From Actinoplanes lobatus (GTDB taxonomy: Bacteria; Actinomycetota; Actinomycetes; Mycobacteriales; Micromonosporaceae): DNA of 64,000 bases. A model generated the notes under the pieces. That model worked only from the letters and a program-made list of their open reading frames with translations. It searched no databases and was not told where the DNA came from. Of the stretch, positions 18,210-26,884 are shown one piece after another; the stretch's first letter is position 1; every line of letters begins with the position of its first letter. The DNA is taken from positions 9,730,501-9,794,500 of the forward strand of contig NZ_JACHNC010000001.1 of the NCBI RefSeq assembly GCF_014205215.1, written 5' to 3'. A program made the position numbers and the translations under genes.

Positions 18210-20741
18210 ATGCCGCTCACCTGGGCCGGGCTCGCCCGCCCGTTCAGCCACATCGACAGCGCCGCTCTGACCGCCCTCCTGCTCGGCGCCACCGAGCGGG
18301 AGCGGCTGGCGTTCGCCGCCGAGATCGAGCGACGGATCCGGGCCGACGGCGAGGGCCCATGGGAACGGTCGACGAGCCCGGCCGGGCTGTTCGGGCTGAC
18401 CGTGATCGCCTGCATGCCGACGGCGGCCCGGGCGGCGGCCCTGCTCACCCGCCGGAGCATGCGCGACTGGGGCCGGATCCGGGTCGACCTGTTCCTGGAG
18501 ATCGCCCGGGCCCGGGAGCTGCCATGGATCGGTGATCTCGGCGTCCGGCTGTGCGGGCGGCTGCCGGCCCGCAATCCGGCGCCGCGGGACTGGGAGTTCG
18601 CCGAGGCGCTGCTCATCGAGGGCGGCGCCGAGCCGCCGGTCACCGAGCCGGTGGTGCGCGGCTGGCTGGCGGCGGTCCGGTTCGCCCCGCTCGCCGACCA
18701 CTTCCGTGCCAGCCCCTGGCTCGACCTGCTGCTGCCCAGCGCCTTCGAGCTCGACGGCCTGTCCGGTGTGGAGGCCAGCTTTCCGTACGCGGTGGCGCAA
18801 CTGACGGCCGAGGGCCGCCTGGACCGCGCGACCGTCCTGGCCGCCACCGCCGATCGTCTCACCCGCCCCGGGACGGCGTCGGCCCTGCGGCCGTTCGCCC
18901 GGCTGCACGACGCCCTGTCCCCGGCGCCCGCCGAGACGGCCCCGCACCTGCCGGTCTATGCCCGGCTGCTGCCGGAGGCCCCGTCCCCGGTCGCCGCGAT
19001 GGCCCGGGGCGTGCTCCAGGCGCTCGACGACGACGGCCGACTGCCGCTGGAGACCCTGCTGGAGATCGGCGCGGCGACCCTGGTCCGGTCCGAGAAGACC
19101 CTGGTGCGGGAGCAGATCGACTGGCTGGACCGCGTGGCCCGGCGGGAGCCGGACCGGGCCGGGGAGATCCTGGAGACGGTCGCCGTCGCGCTCGCCCACC
19201 CCTCCCTCGACCTCCAGGAGCGGGCTCTCGGCGTGATCGCGGTCCACCTGGGTGCGGCCGGCCCGGAGACGGTGACCCGGCTGGCGGAGGCCGCCGGTGG
19301 CCTGACCGGGACCGTGCGGGCCATGGCCGGTGCACTGCTCGGGCCGGTGCCCGCGGAGCCTCCCGGGGTGGTGGCCACTCCCCCGGCCGGGCGACGGGCG
19401 GTCGCGATGCCGCCGCCCATCGGGAGCGCCGCCGAGCTGGCCGAGGAGCTGACCGCGCTGAGGCACGGCGGGAGCGCGGTCCGCTGGGAGCGGGTCATGG
19501 CCGGTCTCGTCACGCTGCACCACGCCGGCAAGCTGGCCGGGATGCCCGCCGAGGTGATCCGGATGCTCCCGACCGGGTTCGAGGTCCCCCCGTTCAACGT
19601 GCCGGCGGATGTGCTGACCTGGCGGCTCGCCGAGCTGTCGGCCCGGCTCACCGGCAGCCCGGTGCCGGTGCTGCTGGCGACCCCCACCGACGTGTCCGGG
19701 AGCATCGGCGCGGGCACCCTGGTCGAGCGGATGGAGCGGCTGGAGGAGGCCGGCCGGGACCCGTGGCCGGTCGACTTCGAGCAGGCGCTGCTGCGGGTGG
19801 CCGACACCGGCGACGCCACGGTGCTCGCCCGGGCCGCCGCCCTCGGCTCGCCGGAGGGGGACCGGCTCGCCGGGTGGCTCGGCGCCGCACGGGTCGAGAC
19901 GGTCGGCACCCGTGTGGAGCAACCGGCCGGACACTACGGGTACGACGCCTGGACCCCGGTCGACACGGGGCCGAAGCTGATCCGCCGGGTCGTCGTCACC
20001 ATGGCGCCACGACGCGACGACCCGCGACTGCCCCTGCTGGGCCGCCTGCTGTTCACGATCGGGCGGCGGCCGACCGCCCGGGAGGACTACCTGTCGTTCC
20101 ACCACTGCCCGCCGGAGGTGCTGGCCATGACGCTGCCGCACGACCGGGAGGCGGTCGCGGCGTGGGCGCTGCCGGAGATCGCCGCGCTCGCCGACCGGGA
20201 CAGCCGGGACGAGACGGCGCTGCCGCTGCTGGGGGACTGCTCCGGGCCGCCCGGTCCGGCCGTGGCCCTCGCCCTGGCGTACGGGCTGGGCGCCCGCCAT
20301 CAGCCCGGCCGGGCCGCGGCCGTCGACACCTACCTGGCGGTCACCGCCGGGACCGGACCGCCTCCCGCGGCCGCCGGCACCTGTCCGGGGGTCACCGCCG
20401 GGGCCGGACCGCTGCCCGCGGCGGTCGGCGCCGAGCTGGGTGACCTGTGCGCCGACGGCGCCGTGAAACTGACCCGGGTGGTGCCCGCGCTGGCCGACGC
20501 CCACGCGGCCGGAGCGTCCGCGGCCGTCTGGGAGACGATCACCGGAGCCCTGCCGCCGCTGCTGAAAGCCACGCCCCGCGGCCTGCCCGACCTTCTGGAG
20601 CTGGCCACCCGGGTGGCGTCGCAGCTCGGGAGGCGGGGCGAGGTCCCCGGACTCGGCACCCTGGCCGAGCGCGGTGGCGGAGCCCGGCTGACCCGGGAGG
20701 CGAAGCGCCTCCGGACCACCCTCACCGGACCGTTAGGTTGA
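18210..20741 (+). CDS. DUF6493 family protein, first of a tandem pair
   Basis: This 843-residue protein is probably built of alpha-helical repeats. It resembles the actinobacterial DUF6493 family in several blocks: IGDLGVRLCGRLP, TLVRSEKTLVREQIDWLDRVARREP, LQERALGVIAVHL and PVLLATPTDVSGSIG (the last also found as PFLLATPT in relatives, from memory). There is no signal peptide or membrane helix. Start ATG 18210, with a TAGGGT -10 box just upstream, suggests leaderless expression, though the gap to glyS is only 33 bp. In other actinobacteria such genes often sit with SWIM-finger, MoxR-AAA and VWA genes; none is present here. Function unknown. Confidence 0.75.
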   Translation: MPLTWAGLARPFSHIDSAALTALLLGATERERLAFAAEIERRIRADGEGPWERSTSPAGLFGLTVIACMPTAARAAALLTRRSMRDWGRIRVDLFLEIARARELPWIGDLGVRLCGRLPARNPAPRDWEFAEALLIEGGAEPPVTEPVVRGWLAAVRFAPLADHFRASPWLDLLLPSAFELDGLSGVEASFPYAVAQLTAEGRLDRATVLAATADRLTRPGTASALRPFARLHDALSPAPAETAPHLPVYARLLPEAPSPVAAMARGVLQALDDDGRLPLETLLEIGAATLVRSEKTLVREQIDWLDRVARREPDRAGEILETVAVALAHPSLDLQERALGVIAVHLGAAGPETVTRLAEAAGGLTGTVRAMAGALLGPVPAEPPGVVATPPAGRRAVAMPPPIGSAAELAEELTALRHGGSAVRWERVMAGLVTLHHAGKLAGMPAEVIRMLPTGFEVPPFNVPADVLTWRLAELSARLTGSPVPVLLATPTDVSGSIGAGTLVERMERLEEAGRDPWPVDFEQALLRVADTGDATVLARAAALGSPEGDRLAGWLGAARVETVGTRVEQPAGHYGYDAWTPVDTGPKLIRRVVVTMAPRRDDPRLPLLGRLLFTIGRRPTAREDYLSFHHCPPEVLAMTLPHDREAVAAWALPEIAALADRDSRDETALPLLGDCSGPPGPAVALALAYGLGARHQPGRAAAVDTYLAVTAGTGPPPAAAGTCPGVTAGAGPLPAAVGAELGDLCADGAVKLTRVVPALADAHAAGASAAVWETITGALPPLLKATPRGLPDLLELATRVASQLGRRGEVPGLGTLAERGGGARLTREAKRLRTTLTGPLG

Positions 20742-20746
20742 TCGAC

Positions 20747-23404
20747 ATGCTGACCTGGGACGTCCTCGATCGACATGTCCGCGAGGGCGACGACGAGACG
20801 GCCACCGCCCTGCTGCTCGCCGCCGGGGAGAAGGAACGGCTGGCGTTCGCGGCGGAGCTCACCGCGCGGATCCGCGCGGAGCGGGACGACTGGTGGCGGC
20901 GATCCCGGCATCCGGCCGGGCTCTACGCGCTGGCCGTCATCGCGTGCGCCCCGTCGGCGGCCCGGGCCGCCGGCCTGCTCTCCCGCCCGGAGATGCGCCG
21001 GTGGAACGAGATCCCCGTCGACCGGTTCCTGGAGATCTCCCGCGCCCGTGGGCTGACCTGGACCGGTGATCTCGGGGTGCGGCTCTGCGCCAAGATCCCG
21101 TCCGACGGGCTCTGGCCCCGGGAGTGGCGGTTCGTGGCAGCCCTGCTCGACGAGGGCCGGGCCGAACCGCCGGTCACCGAGGGTGTCGTCCGCTCCTGGC
21201 TCGACGCGCTCATCGACAGCCGGCTCGCCGAGTCGGCCGATGTGCGCTTCCTGCATCTGCTGCTGCCGGCCGTCTTCGAGATCGACGGCCTCGGCAGCTC
21301 GGTCATGGCCCACACCGGGGACTCGCGACCCGGCTTGGCCACGGTCCTGACCCGGCTCATCGAGGACGGGCGGACCGATCGGGCGAAGGTGCTGGAGATG
21401 ACCGTGGACCGGCTCGTCCGCGGCGACCGGCCGGCGAGCCTGCGGGAGTTCGCCGTGCTGCACGAGGCGCTGGTCCCGGCACCCGGCGAGATGGCCGCGC
21501 ACATCTCCGGCTACACACGCCTGCTCGGCTCGGCGCCGTCCGTGGTGGCCGGGCTCGCGCAGCGGTGCCTGCGGGCCGTCGACGACGCCGGGCTGCTACC
21601 CGTGGAGACGCTGCTGGAAGCGACCGCCGAGGTCCTGGTGCGGACCGAGCGGACGCTGGTCAGGACACAACTCACCTGGCTCGGCCGGGTGGCCCGCCGT
21701 GAACCGGACCGGGCCGCGGAGATCGCGGAGACGGCGGCGGTGGCGTTCGGGCATCCGGCCCTGGACGTGCAGGAGCGGGCGCTCGGCCTGGTGCAGCGGG
21801 TTCTGCCCGCGTCCGCGTCCACGGCGGGCGCAGACATGGACCCCGCCATGGCAGGGCAGGCCACGCCGGCCGCCGTGGGTGGGTCCGGGCCGGTCACGAT
21901 GCCGCCGCCGATCACGGGCGCCGCCGAGTTGGCGGAGGAGGTGTCCGTGCTGTTCGAGGCGGAGGACGCCGTCCGGTGGGAGCGGGTTCTGGCCGGGCTG
22001 GTCACCGTGCACAGAGGTGGCGACACCGCCGCGCTGGGGCCGGTGCTGGACCGGCACGACGGCCGGCATCGGTTCCACCCCAAGATGATCTACCTGTTGG
22101 AAGCGTTCCGGGTCCTTCTCGGACGGCCCGAGCGGGACGACGACGTCCGGTGGCGGATGGCCGGGGTGGTGCAGGCCGCCCTTCCCGACAGCAGCCGCCC
22201 TCGGTCGTCCGCGAGTTCGCCCGCGGACCTGCTGCCACTCCGGATCGGGGAGCTGGCGCTGCGGCAGGCCGCACAACCGGTGCCACTGCTGCTGGCCACA
22301 CCGACCGACGTCACCGGCGCGATCGACGCCGGTGTCCTGGTGGACCGGCTGGCCCGGCTGGAGGCGGCCGGTCTGACACCGTGGCCGATCGACTTCGAGC
22401 AGGCGCTGTTGCGGGTCGGTCCCGCCGCCGGCACGGAGGTGACCGGGCGGGCCGCGGCGCTCACCTCCGCCCGGGGGCGGCAGCTGGCCGCGTGGCTGGC
22501 CGCGGGCGGTCTGCCCGACCCGGTCAGCAGCCGCAAGGTGCAGTGCAACCGTGGGCCGGACGGCGAGATCGTGATGCGGCGGGTGCTGACCGAACTGGAG
22601 TCCGCCCGCACCGGAGACGACGGCCTCCGGTTGGAGGGTCTGTTCCTTCCGTTACGGAGGGCAGACCATCCCCGCTACTTCGGCGACCGTGGCTACCGTC
22701 CGGACATCCTGGCCATGGCGCTCCCCCGGCATCGTGAGGTGATCGCCGCCTGGGCTCTGCCCGACCTGGCGGGCCTGGCCGATCAGGACGCCCGCGACGC
22801 CTCGCTGCTTCCCCTGCTCGCCGACGCGGGCGGCCCGGCCGGCCCGGCGATGACGCTGGCCGTCACCTACGGCCTCGCGGCACGCCACGAGGCCGACCGG
22901 ATCGCGGCCGTCGACGCCTTCCTGGTCCTGGCCTCCGAAACACCCGGCGCCGGGTTCGGGGACGACACCCCGGCCGAGGGCGCCGACCCGGCGGGGGCGC
23001 GTGCCGAGAGCGCCCAGCCGGCGGGGACGCGGGCCGAGAGCGCCCAGCCGGCGGGGACGCCGGCCGGGGCCGCCCACAGGTCGTTCGCCGCCCGGGTCGG
23101 GGCGGAACTGGGCGATCTCGGCGCGGACGGCACGATCAAGCTGGGCCGGGCGGTGTCCGCCCTGGCCGGGGCCCACCAGGCCGGGGCCTCGGCCGCAGTC
23201 TGGGAAGTGCTGGCCACAGCGCTGGCTTGGCTGTTGCCGACCGCGCCGAGAGGCCTACCGGACATGATCGAGCTGGCCACCCGCGTCGCCGCGGCCGTCG
23301 GCGCCCGGGCCACGATCCCAGGACTGGCGGAGGCCGCCGGGCGACCAGGCAGCAGCCGCCTGACCCGGGAGGCGAAACGCCTGCACGCGACCGTCACCCG
23401 CTGA
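20747..23404 (+). CDS. DUF6493 family protein, second of a tandem pair
   Basis: 885 residues, clearly paralogous to the preceding gene along its length: WTGDLGVRLCAKIPSD, VLVRTERTLVRTQLTWLGRV, DVQERALGLV, PLLLATPTDVTGAID, FEQALLRVGP and the C-terminal SRLTREAKRLHATV. It differs by an insert at about 745-790 made of Pro/Ala/Glu repeats (ARAESAQPAGT, twice in tandem). The ATG at 20747 is 5 bp after the previous stop and follows a TAGGTT box overlapping that stop, so it may be both read through and transcribed separately. Helical repeat scaffold; no catalytic motif recognised. Confidence 0.75.
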   Translation: MLTWDVLDRHVREGDDETATALLLAAGEKERLAFAAELTARIRAERDDWWRRSRHPAGLYALAVIACAPSAARAAGLLSRPEMRRWNEIPVDRFLEISRARGLTWTGDLGVRLCAKIPSDGLWPREWRFVAALLDEGRAEPPVTEGVVRSWLDALIDSRLAESADVRFLHLLLPAVFEIDGLGSSVMAHTGDSRPGLATVLTRLIEDGRTDRAKVLEMTVDRLVRGDRPASLREFAVLHEALVPAPGEMAAHISGYTRLLGSAPSVVAGLAQRCLRAVDDAGLLPVETLLEATAEVLVRTERTLVRTQLTWLGRVARREPDRAAEIAETAAVAFGHPALDVQERALGLVQRVLPASASTAGADMDPAMAGQATPAAVGGSGPVTMPPPITGAAELAEEVSVLFEAEDAVRWERVLAGLVTVHRGGDTAALGPVLDRHDGRHRFHPKMIYLLEAFRVLLGRPERDDDVRWRMAGVVQAALPDSSRPRSSASSPADLLPLRIGELALRQAAQPVPLLLATPTDVTGAIDAGVLVDRLARLEAAGLTPWPIDFEQALLRVGPAAGTEVTGRAAALTSARGRQLAAWLAAGGLPDPVSSRKVQCNRGPDGEIVMRRVLTELESARTGDDGLRLEGLFLPLRRADHPRYFGDRGYRPDILAMALPRHREVIAAWALPDLAGLADQDARDASLLPLLADAGGPAGPAMTLAVTYGLAARHEADRIAAVDAFLVLASETPGAGFGDDTPAEGADPAGARAESAQPAGTRAESAQPAGTPAGAAHRSFAARVGAELGDLGADGTIKLGRAVSALAGAHQAGASAAVWEVLATALAWLLPTAPRGLPDMIELATRVAAAVGARATIPGLAEAAGRPGSSRLTREAKRLHATVTR

Positions 23405-23646
23405 CCACGCCGGGCCGGATCCGGCCACCGGGGTCGGCCCTGGCCTCGGCACCCGGCGGGACGAGAGCGGGGATGACCATTGACCCGGCGTTCGCGGACG
23501 CGCCATGAGATCGTCGCCTGGGTGACGGATCGGTCACGTCGACTCTCAACGGGCATCCGGCGATCTCCGCCGGAAAAGTTCTTCCGGCGGGTGGCGCCGG
23601 GTGGTGGTTCCGGCATCGCGGCCGGACCGAGTTCGTGGAGGAGAAC

Positions 23647-24744
23647 GTGGCAGATCGCCGTCAGGTGCTGCGCTTCGGCGCTGTCGCCGCCGCCGCTCCG
23701 GCGCTGGCCGGGGCCGCTTCCGCGCCCGCATGGGCCGGCGGCGACGGCAGCACCCGGAACCGGGCCCTGGTGGTGGGCCACCGTGGCGCGTCCGGTTACC
23801 GGCCCGAGCACACGCTGGCGTCGTACGAGCTGGCCGCACGGATGGGCGCCGACTACATGGAACCCGACCTGGTGATCACCAAGGACGGTGTCCTGGTGTG
23901 CCGGCACGAGCCGGAGATCGGCGGCACCACCGATGTGGCGTCGCGGGCCGAGTTCGCCGACCGGAAGAGGACGGTCGTCCTCGACGGGGTGAGCGTCACC
24001 GGCTGGTGGACCCAGGATTTCACGCTCGCCGAGCTGAAGACGCTGCGTGCGGTCGAGCGGATTCCGGCGGTCCGTCAGCGGAACACGCTGTACGACGGCC
24101 GGTTCGAGGTGCCGACCTTCCAGGAGGTGCTGGACCTGCGCCGGCGGTTGTCGAAGGAGCTGGACCGGGATCTGGGCGTGTTCCCGGAGACCAAGCACCC
24201 GACCTTCTTCCAGCGGCTCGGCCTGGAGCTGGAGAAGCCGCTGGTCCGGGCGCTGCGCCGCAACAGCCTGGACCGGCGGGGCGCGAAGGTGTTCATCCAG
24301 TCGTTCGAGGCGGCCAACCTGCGGACGCTGGCCGACGAGCACCGGGTCGACGTGCCGCTGGTGTTCCTGAGCAGCGCGTCGGGCAGCCCGTTCAACGATC
24401 CGCGCAGCTACGCCGACTACCTGACGCCGGGTGGGCTCAAGGAGCTGTCCGCGTTCGTGGACGGTCTCGGCCCGGAGAAGGGGCAGATCATCCCGCGTAG
24501 GGCGGACGGCACTCTCGGCACGCCGACCAGCCTGGTCGGCGACGCGCACGCGGCCGGGCTCCGGGTCGTGCCGTACACGTTCCGCGCGGAGAACTCGTTC
24601 CTCCCGGCCGAGCTGCGGGTGGGCACCGACGTCAGCGCCTACGGTCGGGCGATCGACGAGCAGGTGACGTTCTTGCGGACCGGGATCGACGGCATCTTCA
24701 CCGACAATCCGGACATCGGCGTCCTGGCCCGCAGCCTGGCCTGA
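23647..24744 (+). CDS. Tat-exported glycerophosphodiester phosphodiesterase
   Basis: 365 residues from GTG 23647, which has GGAGGAG at the right distance; an in-frame GTG at 23635 overlaps that site and is less likely. The N-terminus is a twin-arginine signal (DRRQVLRFGAVAAAAPALAG). The mature enzyme is a GDPD TIM barrel with GHRGASGYRPEHT (His45, Glu54, His55), MEPDLVITKDGVLVCRHE, FPETKHP and the C-terminal GIDGIFTDNPD. It hydrolyses glycerophosphodiesters to glycerol 3-phosphate and an alcohol, allowing use of phospholipid headgroups or wall teichoic acid as phosphate or carbon source. The convergent phosphate transporter supports a phosphate-scavenging role. Confidence 0.93.
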   Translation: MADRRQVLRFGAVAAAAPALAGAASAPAWAGGDGSTRNRALVVGHRGASGYRPEHTLASYELAARMGADYMEPDLVITKDGVLVCRHEPEIGGTTDVASRAEFADRKRTVVLDGVSVTGWWTQDFTLAELKTLRAVERIPAVRQRNTLYDGRFEVPTFQEVLDLRRRLSKELDRDLGVFPETKHPTFFQRLGLELEKPLVRALRRNSLDRRGAKVFIQSFEAANLRTLADEHRVDVPLVFLSSASGSPFNDPRSYADYLTPGGLKELSAFVDGLGPEKGQIIPRRADGTLGTPTSLVGDAHAAGLRVVPYTFRAENSFLPAELRVGTDVSAYGRAIDEQVTFLRTGIDGIFTDNPDIGVLARSLA

Positions 24745-24758
24745 CCGCACACTCGTGC

Positions 24759-24779
24759 CCGGACGGCCGTTCCGTCCGG
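24759..24779 (+). terminator. Terminator hairpin after the GDPD gene
   Basis: CCGGACGG pairs with CCGTCCGG across a 5-nt loop, 14 bp after the stop codon at 24744. Confidence 0.65.
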
Positions 24780-24953
24780 CCGCCGGGTTGAGGAGGAACG
24801 GACCGCTCAAGCCCGGCGGGCGCGGCACGGCCGTGCGGGCGCACCCGGCTCGCGGGTGCGCCACGGTTCGCCGCCGTCGCTGTGAGGGCGTTCGTCCCGT
24901 ACCGGAAATGGGTTTGAAAGCGACAACGGCCCGCGGCCGCAACGCCCGGTGGA

Positions 24954-24993
24954 CGACGAAGGCCCCGGCGCGAAAACGCCGGGGCCTTCGTCG
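24954..24993. terminator. Long terminator hairpin after the phosphate transporter operon
   Basis: A 17-bp perfect stem (24954-24970 with 24977-24993) closes a CGAAAA loop, 6 bp beyond the stop of the small membrane gene. It is effective in either direction for two convergent units. Between the two hairpins (24780-24953) I see no gene. Confidence 0.85.
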
Positions 24994-24999
24994 CCACCG

Positions 25000-25308
25000 C
25001 TACTTCTCGACGAGCGTCGGGTAGAGGTGCGAGAAGTCGAGCTTGTAACCGAATCCGCTGGCCACGATGAACGTCAGGCCGAGCAGCACGCCGAGGACGA
25101 CCACCGCGAACAGGGCGTAGCCGAGGACCGTGCCGAGCGGGCGCCGGGTGCCGGCGGTGACGCCGCTGGTGTTGACGGACGCCTCGCCGGCGCCCCAGGC
25201 GAGGGAGCGGATGCCGAGGGCGAAGAGGATCGGCAGGCCGGCGCCGAGGGCGAGGCCGGCGAGCAGGACCTGCCACGCGCCGGTGAGCGCGAAGTCGAGG
25301 TTGTGCAT
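25000..25308 (-). CDS. Small two-helix membrane protein of the phosphate transporter operon
   Basis: 102 residues from an ATG at 25308, with two hydrophobic segments (AWQVLLAGLALGAGLPILFALGI at about 11-33 and GYALFAVVVLGVLLGLTFIVA at about 63-83). It starts 11 bp after the PiT gene stop, so it is the second gene of that operon. I recognise no catalytic motif. A partner or regulatory subunit of the transporter is plausible from position only. Confidence 0.75.
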   Translation of the reverse strand: MHNLDFALTGAWQVLLAGLALGAGLPILFALGIRSLAWGAGEASVNTSGVTAGTRRPLGTVLGYALFAVVVLGVLLGLTFIVASGFGYKLDFSHLYPTLVEK

Positions 25309-25319
25309 GTCCCGGCCTT

Positions 25320-26546
25320 TCAGTTCGCCGCGGTGGCGGGGATCGGGGTGACGGGCTGGCCGGCCGGGGCGTCCCAGTCGTCGTTGACGTTGTCGTGGTC
25401 GACCCGTCCGGAGCGGGAGCGAAGGTACATCGCGCCGGAGGCGGCGACCAGGAGGGCGAAGACCACCAGGGCGCCGGCCATACCGCCGACGGCGTCGCCG
25501 ACGTACCACATCGCGGCGCCGACGAGGCCGGCCGAGGGAAGGGTGATCATCCAGGCCAGGACCATCCGGCCGGCGACCGCCCAGCGGACCGTGGCGCCGG
25601 GACGGCCGAGACCGGAACCGATCACCGAGCCGGTGGCCACGTGGGTGGTGGAGAGCGCGAAGCCGAGGTGGCTGGAGGCCAGGATGACCGCGGCGGCGCC
25701 GGACTGCGCGGCGGTGCCCTGCGGCGGGGTGATGTCGGTGATGCCCTTGCCGAGGGTGCGGATGATGCGCCAGCCGCCCAGGTAGGTGCCGAGCGCGATG
25801 GCCAGCGCCGCGGAGACCTTGACCCACAGCGGGATGTTCTCCAGGTCGTCCCAGTGACCGCTGGCGATCAGGGCGAGGGTGATCACGCCCATGGTCTTCT
25901 GGGCGTCGTTGGTGCCGTGCGCCAGGGAGACGAGCGAGGCGCTGCCGATCTGGCCCCAGCGGAAGCCCTTCTCGGTGAACCGCGCGGCCACCCCGGCAGT
26001 GATCTTGAAGATGACCCAGGTGCCGGCCACGGCGACGAGGCCCGCGATGACCGGGGAGATGACGGCGGGCAGGAGCACCTTGCCCACGACGCCGTCGAGC
26101 TTGGAGCCGTCGCCGTTCCAGTTGACGCCGGCCACGCCGAGACCGGCGAGGGTGGCGCCGATCAGGCCGCCGAAGAGGGCGTGCGACGAGCTGGATGGCA
26201 GGCCGAAGAGCCAGGTGAGCAGATTCCAGACGATGCCACCGACTAGGCCGGCCAGGATGATCAGCAACAGTCCGCTGCCGCCGTCGGCGAGGAGTTCCGC
26301 CTTGGGCGCGCCGCTCTTGTCCTGGATCTTGACAACGGCATTGGTGACGGTCAGCGCGACTTCCACGGAGAGGAAGGCGCCGACCAGGTTCAGGACACCG
26401 GACAGAGCGACGGCCGTTTTGGGCCGGAGCGCCTTGGTCGCGATGGAGGTGGCCATCGCGTTGGCGGTGTCATGGAACCCGTTGGTGAAATCGAAGGCCA
26501 GGGCCGTGATGACCACCAGCGCCAAGATCACGGATGTTTCTGTCAC
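25320..26546 (-). CDS. pit: Low-affinity inorganic phosphate transporter, PiT family
   Basis: This 408-residue multi-span membrane protein has the two inverted PiT signatures: AFDFTNGFHDTANAMATSI near the N-terminus and SLAHGTNDAQKTMGVI in the second half, plus LPSSSSHAL and STTHVATGSV. It imports metal-phosphate by proton symport. The start is GTG at 26546 with no strong ribosome binding site. It is followed by a small membrane gene. Three 11-bp-spaced GTT units lie 60-90 bp upstream, resembling a PHO box, so PhoP control is likely. The short hydrophilic C-terminal tail is rich in Asp/Asn. Confidence 0.95.
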   Translation of the reverse strand: MTETSVILALVVITALAFDFTNGFHDTANAMATSIATKALRPKTAVALSGVLNLVGAFLSVEVALTVTNAVVKIQDKSGAPKAELLADGGSGLLLIILAGLVGGIVWNLLTWLFGLPSSSSHALFGGLIGATLAGLGVAGVNWNGDGSKLDGVVGKVLLPAVISPVIAGLVAVAGTWVIFKITAGVAARFTEKGFRWGQIGSASLVSLAHGTNDAQKTMGVITLALIASGHWDDLENIPLWVKVSAALAIALGTYLGGWRIIRTLGKGITDITPPQGTAAQSGAAAVILASSHLGFALSTTHVATGSVIGSGLGRPGATVRWAVAGRMVLAWMITLPSAGLVGAAMWYVGDAVGGMAGALVVFALLVAASGAMYLRSRSGRVDHDNVNDDWDAPAGQPVTPIPATAAN

Positions 26547-26884
26547 GCCGTGATCGTGACCGAGTTACGGGCCCACTGCCATACCCCCAACGGAACATGT
26601 ACAAGGTTCGGCCCTCGTTAACCTTACGTTTCCCAAATATCACCCCTCGGTGACCGAAGAATTACTCTTCGCGTCCGCCGGTGGACGCTGGATGAACAAA
26701 ACTTTAGGCTCGGCACGGCGGAAACCCGGCAAAGGATCATATGTCGCATCGGGGTGGTGGGTTCGGACCGTCGCTCCCGCCGAGGGCCCGGCACGGCCCG
26801 CCGGCCGCTGGCGCGTCCAGAACGCGGGCCGCACCGTGCGACGTGCGTGAGCGGTTGCGCCCGAAAAGGCCCAGCCGGCTCGGC
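26547..26884. other. 338-bp gap without a supported gene
   Basis: The gap separates pit from the aminotransferase gene (both minus strand). It holds the PHO-box-like repeats (26606-26644), a short hairpin CGAAGA-ATTAC-TCTTCG at 26655-26671, and GC-rich sequence downstream of the aminotransferase. A 66-codon frame at 26650-26850 contains TTA codons and a composition unlike its neighbours; I do not call it a gene. Confidence 0.6.
26606..26644. promoter_or_regulatory. PHO-box-like triple direct repeat upstream of pit
   Basis: GTTCGGC (26606), GTTAACC (26617) and GTTTCCC (26628) are spaced exactly 11 bp, followed by a weaker TATCACC at 26638. Actinobacterial PhoP binds 11-bp repeats of the type GTTCACCnnnn, and these units match at 5, 6 and 5 of 7 positions. 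The box lies 60-98 bp upstream of the pit start, reading on the opposite strand. Confidence 0.7.

Noticed and set aside
26650..26850. 66-codon frame on the plus strand upstream of pit
   Set aside because: Contains TTA codons, low third-position GC and no domain; it overlaps the pit promoter region and lacks a ribosome binding site.
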